Shown one piece after another: positions 9,068 to 18,740 of a stretch of DNA of 64,000 nucleotides; the stretch's first letter is position 1, and the number at the start of each line of letters is the position of its first letter. This DNA comes from Bacillus sp. OV166. Its GTDB lineage: Bacteria > Bacillota > Bacilli > Bacillales > Cytobacillaceae. Both the position numbers and the translations under genes were made by a program. The stretch lies in assembly GCF_900177675.1 (NCBI RefSeq), contig NZ_FXWM01000002.1, forward strand, positions 474,001 through 538,000, read 5' to 3'. The notes below the pieces were generated by a model. It worked only from the letters and a program-made list of their open reading frames with translations, searched no databases and was not told the origin of the DNA.

Positions 9068-9107
9068 ATACTAGCTCTCCTTTTTTACCTTTTTAAAAGT
9101 TCATAGT

Positions 9108-10109
9108 TTATTTTTTGTCTCCTTTACGACGAAGCACATCGACATATACTGCCGCAATAATTACTAATCCGATGATGATTGTTTGCAAATCAGATGAGGT
9201 CCCTAATAAGTTTAGACCGTTACGTAAAACGGCAATAATCATCGCTCCAATTAGTGTTCCCCATACCGTGCCAACACCGCCAAAAAAGCTTGCTCCACCA
9301 ATGATTACTGCTGCAATTGCGTCTAATTCGTACGATAAACCGGCAATCGGCGATGCTGAATTCGTTCTTCCAATTAAAACAAGCCCGCCAAGAGCTGCCA
9401 TAACCCCGCTTATTGTATAAACAAGAATTAAAATCCGATCAACAGGAATACCTGAAAGTCTTGCCGCTTCCTTATTACCGCCAATTGCATAAATATATTT
9501 ACCGGTTGATGTACGATTCAGAAAAATATGAAAACCGATACAAGCTACAATTACCAGCAGGAAACTTACAGGAATGATTCCAACATTTTCTTGACCTACA
9601 AAGTTCATGGCATAAGAGAAACCAAAGATAGGTGAAGCTCCTGTGACAATTAAAGCTAATCCACGGAAAATGTTCATTGTTCCCAGTGTTGAGATAAACG
9701 GATGCGGCAAACGCAATTTCGTTAACAGGATTCCATTTAGCCAACCTGCCAATGCCCCAATTCCAAGACAAACAATAATCGCTAAGATTGGGCTTATTCC
9801 CCAAGTTACCGTTACTATACCTGCACTAATAATCGCAAATGCAAGGATAGATCCGACTGACAAGTCAATTCCGGCAGTTAAAATAGGCAATAACATTCCT
9901 AAAGATAACAATGCGTTAATGGATGATTGTCGTGCAATATTCATTAAATTGTCCGCTTTCAAGAAACTCGGTGTAAGAATTGAAAGAATTACACATAGGC
10001 CGACTAAACCAAAAAGTGCACCAAACTTATTAATAATAAATCTCCAATTTCTTCTCTCCTTTAAAGCAGGGTTTGCTTTTGTTCCTAATTCTAGTGAACG
10101 CTGTTCCAT
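9108..10109 (-). CDS. ABC transporter permease, ribose type (RbsC-like)
   Basis: 333 residues, mostly hydrophobic, with about nine to ten membrane spans and the family stretches GIDLSVGSILAFAII and ELDAIAAVIIGGASFFGG near the C-terminal third. Permeases of this class form a homodimer with a tandem-domain ATPase such as the product directly upstream (six-base gap). The set imports a pentose, hexose or cyclitol delivered by the lipoprotein at 7025-8011. Confidence 0.9.
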   Translation of the reverse strand: MEQRSLELGTKANPALKERRNWRFIINKFGALFGLVGLCVILSILTPSFLKADNLMNIARQSSINALLSLGMLLPILTAGIDLSVGSILAFAIISAGIVTVTWGISPILAIIVCLGIGALAGWLNGILLTKLRLPHPFISTLGTMNIFRGLALIVTGASPIFGFSYAMNFVGQENVGIIPVSFLLVIVACIGFHIFLNRTSTGKYIYAIGGNKEAARLSGIPVDRILILVYTISGVMAALGGLVLIGRTNSASPIAGLSYELDAIAAVIIGGASFFGGVGTVWGTLIGAMIIAVLRNGLNLLGTSSDLQTIIIGLVIIAAVYVDVLRRKGDKK

Positions 10110-10115
10110 CGTTAA

Positions 10116-11603
10116 TCATCCTCCCGTTGCAGCTTTCATAATAACTTCTTGATTTGCTTCACTTCGTGCTAAATCACCTGTAATTGTTCCTTCGTGCATA
10201 ACAAGAATGCGGTCACACATACCGAGAATTTCGGGTAGCTCGGAAGAAACAATAATGACACAAGCTCCCAATTCGACCAATTCATTTATGAGGTTATATA
10301 CTTCAACCTTTGCACCAACATCAATGCCACGAGTCGGTTCATCAAAAATGAAAACTCTAGCTTCAGTAAACAGCCATTTTGCAATAACAACTTTTTGTTG
10401 ATTACCCCCACTTAAATTTCGAGCCATAAAATTGATATTATTCGGTCTTATTTTTAAATCTTTAACGTATTTATTTGCTACTTCCTTTTGCTTTTTATAG
10501 CTAATTAACCCCTTCTCCTTGACTCTTCGTAGTTTAGTTATTGTTTTATTAAAGATTAGAGTTTGATCCAGGAAAAGTCCTTCTCCTTTTCTATCTTCTG
10601 TAATAAAGGCAATTCCAGCATCAATAGCGTCTTTCGGCTTTCGAATAATCTTTTGTTCACTGAATACATGGATTTTTCCAGAGTCTATGAGATCAGCTCC
10701 GAAAATCCCTCTCATTAATTCAGATCGTCCTGCTCCCACTAATCCGGATATACCAAGAATCTCTCCTTGATAGGCAGTAAAGTTTATCTCGTGAGGTGAG
10801 TCTTTCAGTTTAAGATTCTCTACTTTTAATCCTTCTTTCCCTCGCTTAAATGCTTTTTTTGGATATTTTTGATCAAGGGAACGTCCTACCATTAATTCAA
10901 TCATTTGATCGACAGAGGTGTCTTTTACAGGTACGGTAGTAATTTTAGTACCATCTCTTAAAACCGTAATTCGGTCACCAATACGCTTGATTTCTTCTAG
11001 CCGGTGAGAAATATAGACAAACGTCATTCCTTTTTCCCGTAAATTTTCAACAGTAGATAACAGTTGATCAACTTCTTGTCCACTCAAGCTGGCAGTAGGT
11101 TCATCCATAATTATTAGTTTGGCATTCAAAGAAAGCGCCTTTGCAATTTCGACTAATTGCTGCTGTCCAATACCCAGGTTACCTACTAATTCATCTGGAT
11201 TTACTTTTTGACCGAGTCTTTCCATTAGTTCTTTTGCTTTTTCTTTCATTTGGGCACGATCAAGAAGAGAAAAACGCCCTCCTTTCTTTCGTTCATGACC
11301 CAAGAAGATATTATCTGCTATCGAAAGTTGAGGTATAAGGTTTAGTTCTTGATAAATAGTGGCAATTCCAATATTGATAGCATCTTTAGGTTCCGTTATG
11401 TTCGCATTTTTTCCTTCCCAGTTTATCTCCCCTGTATCCTTAGAGTAGGCACCAGTCAAAATTTTAATAATTGTCGACTTCCCAGCGCCATTTTCCCCCA
11501 AGAGCACATGAACTTCACCTTTTTGAATATCCAGGTTAATATTATGCAAGACTTGAACTCCAGAAAATGATTTACTGACATCTTTCATTTTCAGTAACTC
11601 CAT
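10116..11603 (-). CDS. ABC transporter ATP-binding protein, tandem domain (RbsA-like)
   Basis: 495 residues holding two ATPase domains. The first has Walker A GENGAGKST (36-44), signature LGIGQQQLVEIAKAL and Walker B LIIMDEPTA. The second keeps LSGGNQQKVVIAKWL and FIFDEPTRGID, while its Walker A is degenerate (GLVGAGRSE), as is usual in RbsA/MglA/XylG proteins. It energises the permease encoded next. It is the first gene of a leftward operon whose operator lies about 80 bases upstream. Confidence 0.9.
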   Translation of the reverse strand: MELLKMKDVSKSFSGVQVLHNINLDIQKGEVHVLLGENGAGKSTIIKILTGAYSKDTGEINWEGKNANITEPKDAINIGIATIYQELNLIPQLSIADNIFLGHERKKGGRFSLLDRAQMKEKAKELMERLGQKVNPDELVGNLGIGQQQLVEIAKALSLNAKLIIMDEPTASLSGQEVDQLLSTVENLREKGMTFVYISHRLEEIKRIGDRITVLRDGTKITTVPVKDTSVDQMIELMVGRSLDQKYPKKAFKRGKEGLKVENLKLKDSPHEINFTAYQGEILGISGLVGAGRSELMRGIFGADLIDSGKIHVFSEQKIIRKPKDAIDAGIAFITEDRKGEGLFLDQTLIFNKTITKLRRVKEKGLISYKKQKEVANKYVKDLKIRPNNINFMARNLSGGNQQKVVIAKWLFTEARVFIFDEPTRGIDVGAKVEVYNLINELVELGACVIIVSSELPEILGMCDRILVMHEGTITGDLARSEANQEVIMKAATGG

Positions 11604-11680
11604 TAGCTTCCCTCCTAACTGCTACTCAACCATTCAATCTATGAAATACTTGATTTACATACAAAAGATGTTTGAGCGTT

Positions 11681-11688
11681 AAGCGCTT
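11681..11688. promoter_or_regulatory. LacI-type operator, site 4
   Basis: AAGCGCTT within GTTAAGCGCTTTAC, in the 151-bp gap between the XylH-like permease stop and the RbsA-like start. It implies a separate promoter for the second transporter operon. Confidence 0.6.
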
Positions 11689-11754
11689 TACCAAATGGTT
11701 TTATTGTCACATTTCAAATGATGATTTTATAATATTTACTTCTTCTTTCGATAC

Positions 11755-12936
11755 CTACGCTTTTTTATTTTTAGAAGCACTATCGAACCATACCGCTAAC
11801 ACAAGAATCGATCCCTTGACAATGTATTGCCAAAAAGCATCTATATTCAATAAACTCATCCCATTATCAAGAGTCGCCATTATTAAAGCACCTAAGATGG
11901 CACCAAACACTCTTCCCCGACCGCCTGCCAAACTTGTTCCACCAATTACCGCTGCTGCTATTGCATCAAGTTCCATCATATTACCTGCACCTGGCACCCC
12001 AGCGTTTAAACGTGCTGACAATATAATACCTGCAAAAGCGGCGATTAAACCATTTAAAGCAAATACAATTAAAACCACTTTTTTAACTTTTATTCCAGAA
12101 TAAGTCGCTGCTTGTATGTTTCCACCAATAGCATAAATACTTCTTCCGAATTTTGTTTTTTCAGCAATAAACGTATACAAGATAGCAAACACCAACATAA
12201 AAAATACTGGAATCGGAATGCCTCTATACGTATTCATAAATAAAACAAAAATTGCAATTAACCCAGCTATTAAGATAAGCTTCGAAGTAAACAGTGGCAG
12301 TGATTCTAACCTAAAATTATATTTCACTCTTGATTGACGCTTTCTTACAGCTAACACCACTAACGTAACAATCGCAATTAGCGCTACAAATAGTCCTACA
12401 TTGTTATTTATATAGGCTTGCCCCAAAATTTGGTAACTATTATTCATAGGAGCAATCGTTACTCCCTTTGTGATACCGAGTAAAATTCCACGATAGATCA
12501 TCATCCCGCCAAGTGTAACAATAAAAGCAGGGATATTAAGATAAACAGTAGCAAAGCCTTGTATAATTCCAATAATTACACCAAAAACTAAAACTGAAGC
12601 GATTGTCGGGAGTGTTCCCCAACCTTGCCATGCCATAAAGGCTGCGGCAATCCCACCTGATAAACCTACGAGGGAACCCACAGATAAGTCAATATTCCCT
12701 GTTACGATAACAAGAACCGCACCTGTCCCTAGTAAAGATACAACGGACATCTGCATTGCTAAGTTAGAAAGATTACGAGCCGATAAAAAAACCCCGTCGG
12801 TAAAAAAGGAAAACAGGATCATAATAACTACAAGACCGATTACCATTGTATAAGCCCTAATATCATACTTTTTCTTTTTTATGTCTGCCAATTTTTCACT
12901 ATCAAGTCCCTGTGGAGCTTTCGTGACAGTTTCCAT
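11755..12936 (-). CDS. ABC transporter permease, xylose type (XylH-like)
   Basis: 393 residues, longer than RbsC permeases because of extra central membrane segments, as in XylH. Family signatures include NIDLSVGSLVGLSGG and ELDAIAAAVIGGTSLAGGRGR. The start lies one base after the stop of the XylG-like gene, implying translational coupling. With the ATPase and the binding protein at 14583-15659 it forms a complete importer. The precise sugar is uncertain: xylose-type systems in inositol loci may carry inositol or related polyols. Confidence 0.88.
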   Translation of the reverse strand: METVTKAPQGLDSEKLADIKKKKYDIRAYTMVIGLVVIMILFSFFTDGVFLSARNLSNLAMQMSVVSLLGTGAVLVIVTGNIDLSVGSLVGLSGGIAAAFMAWQGWGTLPTIASVLVFGVIIGIIQGFATVYLNIPAFIVTLGGMMIYRGILLGITKGVTIAPMNNSYQILGQAYINNNVGLFVALIAIVTLVVLAVRKRQSRVKYNFRLESLPLFTSKLILIAGLIAIFVLFMNTYRGIPIPVFFMLVFAILYTFIAEKTKFGRSIYAIGGNIQAATYSGIKVKKVVLIVFALNGLIAAFAGIILSARLNAGVPGAGNMMELDAIAAAVIGGTSLAGGRGRVFGAILGALIMATLDNGMSLLNIDAFWQYIVKGSILVLAVWFDSASKNKKA

Positions 12937-12937
12937 A

Positions 12938-14452
12938 TTACTTACCCCCCGTTGCGTAATAAATAATTTTTTCTTGGCTAGCTTCTTCTAAACTAAATTC
13001 TGCTGAAAAGTTGCCCTCCGTCATCACGTATACCCGGTCACTCATCCCTAGCACTTCTTCTAATTCAGAAGATACCATAACCACAATGACCCCTTTATCC
13101 ACAAGATCATTCATGATTTTATAAATCTCGTATTTTGCTCCAATGTCGATCCCGCGTGTTGGTTCATCCAAAATCAATACCTTCGGATCCGTCATCAACC
13201 ATTTTCCAATGACAACTTTTTGTTGATTTCCTCCACTTAAATTATTGACAATGGTTTCAACGCCGGATGTTTTTATATTCAACATTGAAACAAATTTATT
13301 TGAAATGGTTACTTCTTTATTTTCGTTAATAATTAACTTACTAACTGCATCCAAACTTGCCATTGAAATATTTTGTTTAATATCCATTCCTAATACAAGC
13401 CCTGAACCTTTACGATCTTCAGAGACAAGAGCAATTCCATTTTTTATCGCATCAAATGGGTTATTAATGGTCACTTTTTTTCCTTCAATGTATATTTCAC
13501 CATCTACTTTTCCAGGAAAAGCTCCAAAAATACTAGAAACAAATTCTGTTCGTCCAGCACCCATTAAACCAGCAATCCCAACAATTTCACCACGATACGC
13601 CTGAAAATTAACATTATCAATGATCTTCTTATTTGTTTTATTTGGATCATATACAGTGAAATTTCTGACTTCAAATGCAAGTTCTCCTCTAGAGTGTTCA
13701 ACACGAGGAAATAGTTTATCAAGCACCCTACCAACCATCATGTAAATAAGTTTATTTTTATCGATATTCTCCGCAATCTCCGTACCAATATACTGTCCAT
13801 CTCTTATTGCTGAAATAGAGTCTGCCAGACTCAAAACTTCATCAAGTTTATGAGAAATATAAATGGATGTAACACCCTGTTTTTTTAATTTTTTAATAAT
13901 ACCAATTAATATTTCACTTTCTTTTTCTGTGAGAGCAGATGTCGGTTCATCGAGGATTAATAATTTAGCATTTTTCGAGAGGGCTTTTGCAATTTCAATC
14001 AACTGCTGTTGTCCAACGCCAAGGTTGCCCACCTTTTCTTCCGGGTCCACACGAAGTTCTAACTGTTCTAATAGTTTTACAGTTTTGTTATACATTTCAT
14101 CCCAATTAATAACACCCAAATGATTGGGTTCATTTCCGAGAAAAATATTTTCCTGAACGGATAAGTCCTGAACAAGTGCTAACTCCTGATGAATGCAAAT
14201 AATACCTTTCTCTTCTGCGTCACGAATTTCTTGAAATTGTTGGACTTTACCATCAATAACAATATCTCCACTATAAGATCCATATGGATATATGCCACAT
14301 AGCGTTTTAATTAACGTTGATTTTCCAGCACCATTTTCTCCGCATAGGGCATGTATTTCTCCCCTTTTCACTTTAATATTGATATTACTTAACGCTTTGA
14401 CCCCGGGAAATTCCTTTGTAATCTGTCTCATTTCCAAAATGTAATCACTCAT
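12938..14452 (-). CDS. ABC transporter ATP-binding protein, tandem domain (XylG-like)
   Basis: 504 residues with two ATPase modules: Walker A GENGAGKST (38-46), LGVGQQQLIEIAKAL, LLILDEPTSAL in the first; LSGGNQQKVVIGKWL and LILDEPTRGIDIGA in the second, with the expected degenerate second P-loop (GLMGAGRTE). It drives the XylH-like permease. It follows the binding-protein gene after an intercistronic hairpin, so it is probably expressed below the level of the receptor. Confidence 0.9.
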   Translation of the reverse strand: MSDYILEMRQITKEFPGVKALSNINIKVKRGEIHALCGENGAGKSTLIKTLCGIYPYGSYSGDIVIDGKVQQFQEIRDAEEKGIICIHQELALVQDLSVQENIFLGNEPNHLGVINWDEMYNKTVKLLEQLELRVDPEEKVGNLGVGQQQLIEIAKALSKNAKLLILDEPTSALTEKESEILIGIIKKLKKQGVTSIYISHKLDEVLSLADSISAIRDGQYIGTEIAENIDKNKLIYMMVGRVLDKLFPRVEHSRGELAFEVRNFTVYDPNKTNKKIIDNVNFQAYRGEIVGIAGLMGAGRTEFVSSIFGAFPGKVDGEIYIEGKKVTINNPFDAIKNGIALVSEDRKGSGLVLGMDIKQNISMASLDAVSKLIINENKEVTISNKFVSMLNIKTSGVETIVNNLSGGNQQKVVIGKWLMTDPKVLILDEPTRGIDIGAKYEIYKIMNDLVDKGVIVVMVSSELEEVLGMSDRVYVMTEGNFSAEFSLEEASQEKIIYYATGGK

Positions 14453-14482
14453 ATTGTCACCCCTATCCCATTGTGAAAAAGT

Positions 14483-14520
14483 CGCTGCCTGAATGCACTA
14501 AGTACAATCCTTAGGCAGCG
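14483..14520 (-). terminator. Intercistronic hairpin (partial terminator)
   Basis: CGCTGCCT and AGGCAGCG form an 8-bp stem between the binding-protein gene and the ATPase gene. On the transcribed strand it is followed by a T-run. Such hairpins often lower expression of ABC ATPase/permease genes relative to the binding protein. Confidence 0.65.
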
Positions 14521-14582
14521 TTTTCATTTTTATTTATTAATTATTGTTTTGGCCGTTGATCCTTTGGAACATCTTTGTAAAC

Positions 14583-15659
14583 CTAATCCATTGTGTGGAA
14601 TCCATCTTTGATGATAGTCGACATGATATTGTCTTTTGTAACTGTTGTTACATCCATGAGAAACGTGGTTACATCTTTTGTACCATTATTAACCTTTCCA
14701 ACATGTCCATGCTGAATATTACCTGATACCATATTTTGTACTGCCTTCTTATCACCTTTAGCTAAGTTATAGATAAGCTCCATAGCAGTTGTATTTAAAA
14801 TTTGTGTCGGTTTATATACGGTACTTGTCTGTGTGCCTGCTACAATTCTTTGTAAAGCTGCAATGTCTGCATCTTGACCTGATACTCCTACCTTTCCTGC
14901 TAAACCTTGAGCTTGTAAAGCTTGAATTGCCCCACCTGCTGTTCCGTCATTAGATGCTAGTACAGCGACCACATTATTATTTGCAGCGGTTAATCCATTT
15001 TCAGTATTCTTCATTGCTTCCGTCGGATCCCACCCCTTGGACCATTGCTGTGTAACAATTTTTATATCACCTTTATCGATGTACGGTTTTAATACTTTTT
15101 CCTGTCCATTTTTAATTAAATGTGCATTGTTATCTTCAGGACCACCCAAGATCGAAATATAATTACCTTTTGGGTACTTTTCTACAAGAGCCTTTGCTTG
15201 TAATTCTCCTATTTTCTCATTATCAAAAGTTAAATAATAATCCAAATCCCCATTTCTAACTAATCTGTCATAAGCCACAACAGGAACTCCAGCATCATGT
15301 GCCATCTTTACCACAACACCTGATGAATCACCATCTTGTGCGGAGATTAAGAGGGCATCAATACCTTGTGATAACATGTTTTGTACTTGCTGTATCTGCT
15401 TGTTGGGATCTTCCTCACAGGATTGAACTAGTAATGTGAACCCATGGTCAGCAGCAAATTTTTTAGCTATATCTACTTCTTTCTGCCATCTTTCTTGTTT
15501 AGTAGTACCTATGGAAAACCCAACCACAATTTTTTCGTTTTTGTTCTTCGTTGTAGCTTCCTGAGTATTCTTACCAGTATTTATAGCGGTACACCCAGTT
15601 AAAAAAATAGACGAAATTAGGAGACTTACGAAAAGAAAATGAAATAATTTTTTGACCAT
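14583..15659 (-). CDS. Sugar ABC transporter binding lipoprotein (XylF-like), ended early by an in-frame TAG
   Basis: 358 residues from the ATG at 15659, chosen because it gives a clean lipoprotein signal (KKLFHFLFVSLLISSIFLTGC); the frame stays open upstream to 15731 without a better start. The body matches XylF-type receptors (VAYDRLVRNGDLDYYLTFDN, VLASNDGTAGGAIQAL, VGVSGQDADIAALQ). The stop at 14583-14585 is TAG. The same frame continues as VYKDVPKDQRPKQ to TAA at 14541, which resembles the normal XylF tail. So a point mutation probably removes the last residues. Residual function is likely because the tail is peripheral. Confidence 0.85.
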   Translation of the reverse strand: MVKKLFHFLFVSLLISSIFLTGCTAINTGKNTQEATTKNKNEKIVVGFSIGTTKQERWQKEVDIAKKFAADHGFTLLVQSCEEDPNKQIQQVQNMLSQGIDALLISAQDGDSSGVVVKMAHDAGVPVVAYDRLVRNGDLDYYLTFDNEKIGELQAKALVEKYPKGNYISILGGPEDNNAHLIKNGQEKVLKPYIDKGDIKIVTQQWSKGWDPTEAMKNTENGLTAANNNVVAVLASNDGTAGGAIQALQAQGLAGKVGVSGQDADIAALQRIVAGTQTSTVYKPTQILNTTAMELIYNLAKGDKKAVQNMVSGNIQHGHVGKVNNGTKDVTTFLMDVTTVTKDNIMSTIIKDGFHTMD

Positions 15660-15764
15660 TTTAATCCCACACTTTCCTTGTTTTAATATTGAATTTGCAG
15701 CAAACTTTGAAAAGGAAAAGATAATAGCCACTATGGTACATGCTTTTCCTATAAAATTTAAGTG

Positions 15765-15772
15765 AAGCGCTT
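15765..15772. promoter_or_regulatory. LacI-type operator, site 5
   Basis: AAGCGCTT within GTGAAGCGCTTAAC, about 105 bases upstream of the binding-protein start. It probably controls the binding protein-XylG-XylH operon. Confidence 0.6.
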
Positions 15773-16107
15773 AACAAAACGAGAAAAATATAACAATTAA
15801 ATGTTGTTTATATAGCTAATATTGGCTTAGGTTGTGTTTCGACTATTCATGCTCTGTTTCATTTGTGGATTTTCTAGTTTAGTTGACTAGCTATAACTTT
15901 TAAATAATGGAAACCCTAGTCAGGAGATGTTTAAACAGGTTGATATACTTTTGGCAGGAGTACTACTTGCAAACTCGAGGGAAGACAATCCCCCCCTCTC
16001 GGTTAATTTGGTGAAAAGATATTTTTTCTAAGTACCCTTCGGTACGGAGTCATATTATGTTTTTGAGGCATGGAGCTTGTCCAGAATTTCGATAATAATC
16101 TTCTTGT
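15773..16107. other. Intergenic, no gene seen
   Basis: Between the binding-protein operator and the iolI stop. It contains a small hairpin (GTACC-cttc-GGTAC at 16032-16045) that could end iolI transcription, although the T-run is poor. No open frame with family similarity was recognised on either strand. Confidence 0.5.
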
Positions 16108-16959
16108 CTATTGGTTAAGAGAATAACTAGAAATATTATAATGTTTTCCAACAACTTTAGAAGTTTTCTCTCTACTTACCTTTATAAATTCTTCTACATC
16201 CCATTCGTAATACTCATCTCTAAACAGCTCAACAGACACTGCACCATCATAACCAATGTCCTTTAGTGTATAGAGAATTCGATCTAGATCAATTGCTCCA
16301 TCACCAGGAAATAGACGATGTATATTCTCTTTTAAATATCCACGTGGAAAATCATCGGCATCATCAATGTGTATGACAAAAATCTTGTTTGGATCAAAAT
16401 TTTTAAGGTCTTCAATGTTTGAACCTAGTGAATGAAAATGGAAAATATCTAACACCATTCCAACACTAGCTCGGTTTACTTCTTTTAAAATCGCATCACA
16501 TTGATCAAATGTATTGACACAGCAATCTGGATGCCCTACAAATTCAAAAGCTAACCGCATATTAGCTTGTTCTGCATAATCTGCTAAATCATTTAACACT
16601 CGAACTGATTCATTTTTAATTTCTTCAATTGTATAATCACCTACATTAAACGAAGGAACGACAACAATGGTGTCGCAACCGATTTTATTGCCTACTTCAC
16701 AAAGAAATGTTAAATTTTCTTTTATTTGGCTATATTCCTTTTCATTACAGAAAGTCACAAATTCAAGTGAATTTAATGCAAGTGGTTTTAAATTATGTTT
16801 TTGAAAGAAGGCTGCAAGCTCATCTATTGAATGTTCTTCCAAATAGTCTTTTATAAAATTTAAACGTAATTCAATTGCATCATATCCATGCTTTTCACAA
16901 AATTGTAAATCTTTTTCTAGACTAGATTGTCTAAGGGTCTGATTGAAGGATAATTTCAT
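16108..16959 (-). CDS. iolI: 2-keto-myo-inositol isomerase (IolI)
   Basis: 283 residues, near-colinear with Bacillus subtilis IolI from the start (MKL-FN) through LALEFVGHP-type, VLDIFHFHSLGSNIE and DLDRILYTLKDIG stretches. The metal ligands expected for the xylose-isomerase-like barrel are Glu139, Asp171, His197 and Glu244. IolI interconverts inosose isomers (2-keto-myo- and 1-keto-D-chiro-inositol), which lets D-chiro-inositol enter the pathway. The start has GGAGA eight bases upstream. It stands alone between iolT and the XylF-like operon. Confidence 0.9.
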   Translation of the reverse strand: MKLSFNQTLRQSSLEKDLQFCEKHGYDAIELRLNFIKDYLEEHSIDELAAFFQKHNLKPLALNSLEFVTFCNEKEYSQIKENLTFLCEVGNKIGCDTIVVVPSFNVGDYTIEEIKNESVRVLNDLADYAEQANMRLAFEFVGHPDCCVNTFDQCDAILKEVNRASVGMVLDIFHFHSLGSNIEDLKNFDPNKIFVIHIDDADDFPRGYLKENIHRLFPGDGAIDLDRILYTLKDIGYDGAVSVELFRDEYYEWDVEEFIKVSREKTSKVVGKHYNISSYSLNQ

Positions 16960-17041
16960 ATATTTATTTCTCCTTTTAATTATTTTTCTCAGAAGTAATT
17001 AAATTGTTAATAAAAAGTAGAATACATATCTATAATAATTT

Positions 17042-18457
17042 TTATACAGCTTTACTTTTACTTGAAACTTTGTCATCACTATCATTATAAGTACGGAAGT
17101 AATGTTCTAACTGCTCAAGTGTAAGCCCTTTCGTTTCTGGTAAGAATTTTTTCACGAATGTAATTGCAGCGAAGCCTAGGGCTACAAAGATGAAAAATGT
17201 TGTGGACAAACCTATCTTGTCAAGTAATATTGGGAATGTCAATCCAACAAAGAAATTCACTACCCAGGAGCCAAACACGCTAATACCCATACCGATACCT
17301 CTCAAACGTAATGGGAATATCTCTGAGAGCAATAACCATGTTACGGGTGAAATAGCTCCCTGCTGAAAGGCAAGAAACGTGACTGTCAGGGTAAGCACAA
17401 TATATGGAAGTACCGCAGAACCCTCAAATATAATTGGAAATATTCCTATGAGCAGAAGTGCTGTCGTCGTACCAATTAAGCCAACCAACAGCAATGGTCG
17501 ACGTCCGACTCTACCAAGAAGCCAGATTCCCACCAAAGTTGCTAAAACTGATATTGCACCATTGGCAATATTACCGATAAGTGCTGCCTTTGTTTCAAAG
17601 CCAGCATCTCTTAGAATTTCAGTACCATAATACATAATCGAGTTTACGCCTGTAATTTGTTGTACTGCACCTATTCCGATCCCTAGAAATAGAATGCGAC
17701 GTAACCATGGCACAGCTATCAAATCATTAAATCTTGGTTTTTTAGTCTCTGCCTCTTCCTCTAAAGCTGCTTGGATCTCTCTTAATTCAGATTTAGCCTG
17801 ATCCTCTTTCCGAATCTTTTTGAGAACAACGAGAGCATCCTCATTTTTCCTTTTTGATACAAGCCAACGTGGGCTCTCAGGCATTTTAAGCATACCAAGA
17901 AACAATAATATTGCTGGAAGTGCTGCAATCACCAACATGTAACGCCAAACATGCGGGTGATCACCCATTGTGTTTCCAAGGATGGCATTACAGACGAAGG
18001 CTAATAGCTGTCCAGTAACAATCATTAGTTCGTTCTGTGTAACCATTCGGCCCCGGCTCTCTGCGGGTGACATTTCTGCTAAATAGGTTAGAACGGTTAC
18101 TGACGCTCCTCCTACAGCAAGCCCTAATAAGAATCGAAAGATAATCATTACTATAAGATTCGGTGCAAGGGTACATCCAAGTGTTGCAAAAAAGAACAAT
18201 ACTCCAAGATAAAGAATATTTTTCCGACGTCCATTATAATCTGATAGTCTTCCGCCAAACACCGAACCAATGGCTGCTCCAATAAGTAGTGAACTTGCAA
18301 CAAGACCTTTAGTAAAGGAGTTGAGATTTAGGGTTTCAGACATATAAGGCAAGGCACCGTTGATCACACCAGTATCGTATCCAAAAAGAAGCCCGCCAAA
18401 AGTCGAAATTACAATAATGGTACGCAAAAATGAATTTGGATTTACCTGTTTATTCAT
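17042..18457 (-). CDS. iolT: myo-Inositol transporter, MFS sugar porter (IolT)
   Basis: 471 residues, about twelve membrane spans, with sugar-porter signatures GRLSDYNGRRKN, MPESPRWLVSK, QQITGVNSIMYYG, GRVGRRP and FLPETKGLTLEQLE. The sequence follows B. subtilis IolT closely from the N-terminus (MNKQ-N--SFLRTII) to the C-terminal cytosolic tail. It is a proton-coupled inositol importer in the cytoplasmic membrane. It has its own promoter region with a near-consensus cre site (18484-18498), suggesting catabolite repression by CcpA. Confidence 0.92.
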   Translation of the reverse strand: MNKQVNPNSFLRTIIVISTFGGLLFGYDTGVINGALPYMSETLNLNSFTKGLVASSLLIGAAIGSVFGGRLSDYNGRRKNILYLGVLFFFATLGCTLAPNLIVMIIFRFLLGLAVGGASVTVLTYLAEMSPAESRGRMVTQNELMIVTGQLLAFVCNAILGNTMGDHPHVWRYMLVIAALPAILLFLGMLKMPESPRWLVSKRKNEDALVVLKKIRKEDQAKSELREIQAALEEEAETKKPRFNDLIAVPWLRRILFLGIGIGAVQQITGVNSIMYYGTEILRDAGFETKAALIGNIANGAISVLATLVGIWLLGRVGRRPLLLVGLIGTTTALLLIGIFPIIFEGSAVLPYIVLTLTVTFLAFQQGAISPVTWLLLSEIFPLRLRGIGMGISVFGSWVVNFFVGLTFPILLDKIGLSTTFFIFVALGFAAITFVKKFLPETKGLTLEQLEHYFRTYNDSDDKVSSKSKAV

Positions 18458-18483
18458 GTCGGATTCTCCTATTTTCTTTGTAA

Positions 18484-18498
18484 ATTAAACGCTTTCAA
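18484..18498. promoter_or_regulatory. Candidate cre (CcpA) site upstream of iolT
   Basis: The reverse strand reads TTGAAAGCGTTTAAT, one mismatch from WTGNAANCGNWNNCW, and lies 27-41 bases upstream of the iolT start. Inositol transport genes are commonly under CcpA control. Confidence 0.5.
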
Positions 18499-18645
18499 TG
18501 TATACCATTTTAACTATTTTAAATCAGCCATACTATAATGAACGTTGTTGAAGTGATTTTTAATTCTAGTTCTCTATCTTATTATTTTCATTATATCTTA
18601 TAATTAAGTATATAAAGTATTTTAAATATTCCGTAATTTGTTTCT

Positions 18646-18728
18646 AAAGAAAGTCTTTACCCTCACTAACTGTCCTTAGTTTTCCTTCTGGAGTCTTGTT
18701 AGCTTTAATGGGTAAAGAACTTTCTTTG
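18646..18728 (-). terminator. Long inverted repeat downstream of the iolG-like gene
   Basis: aaagaaagtctttaccc (18646-18662) pairs with gggtaaagaactttcttt (about 18710-18728) around a roughly 47-base loop. It lies just downstream of the leftward iolG-iolD-iolB-iolG operon and probably terminates it. Confidence 0.6.
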
Positions 18729-18740
18729 GCTTGTTTAATT

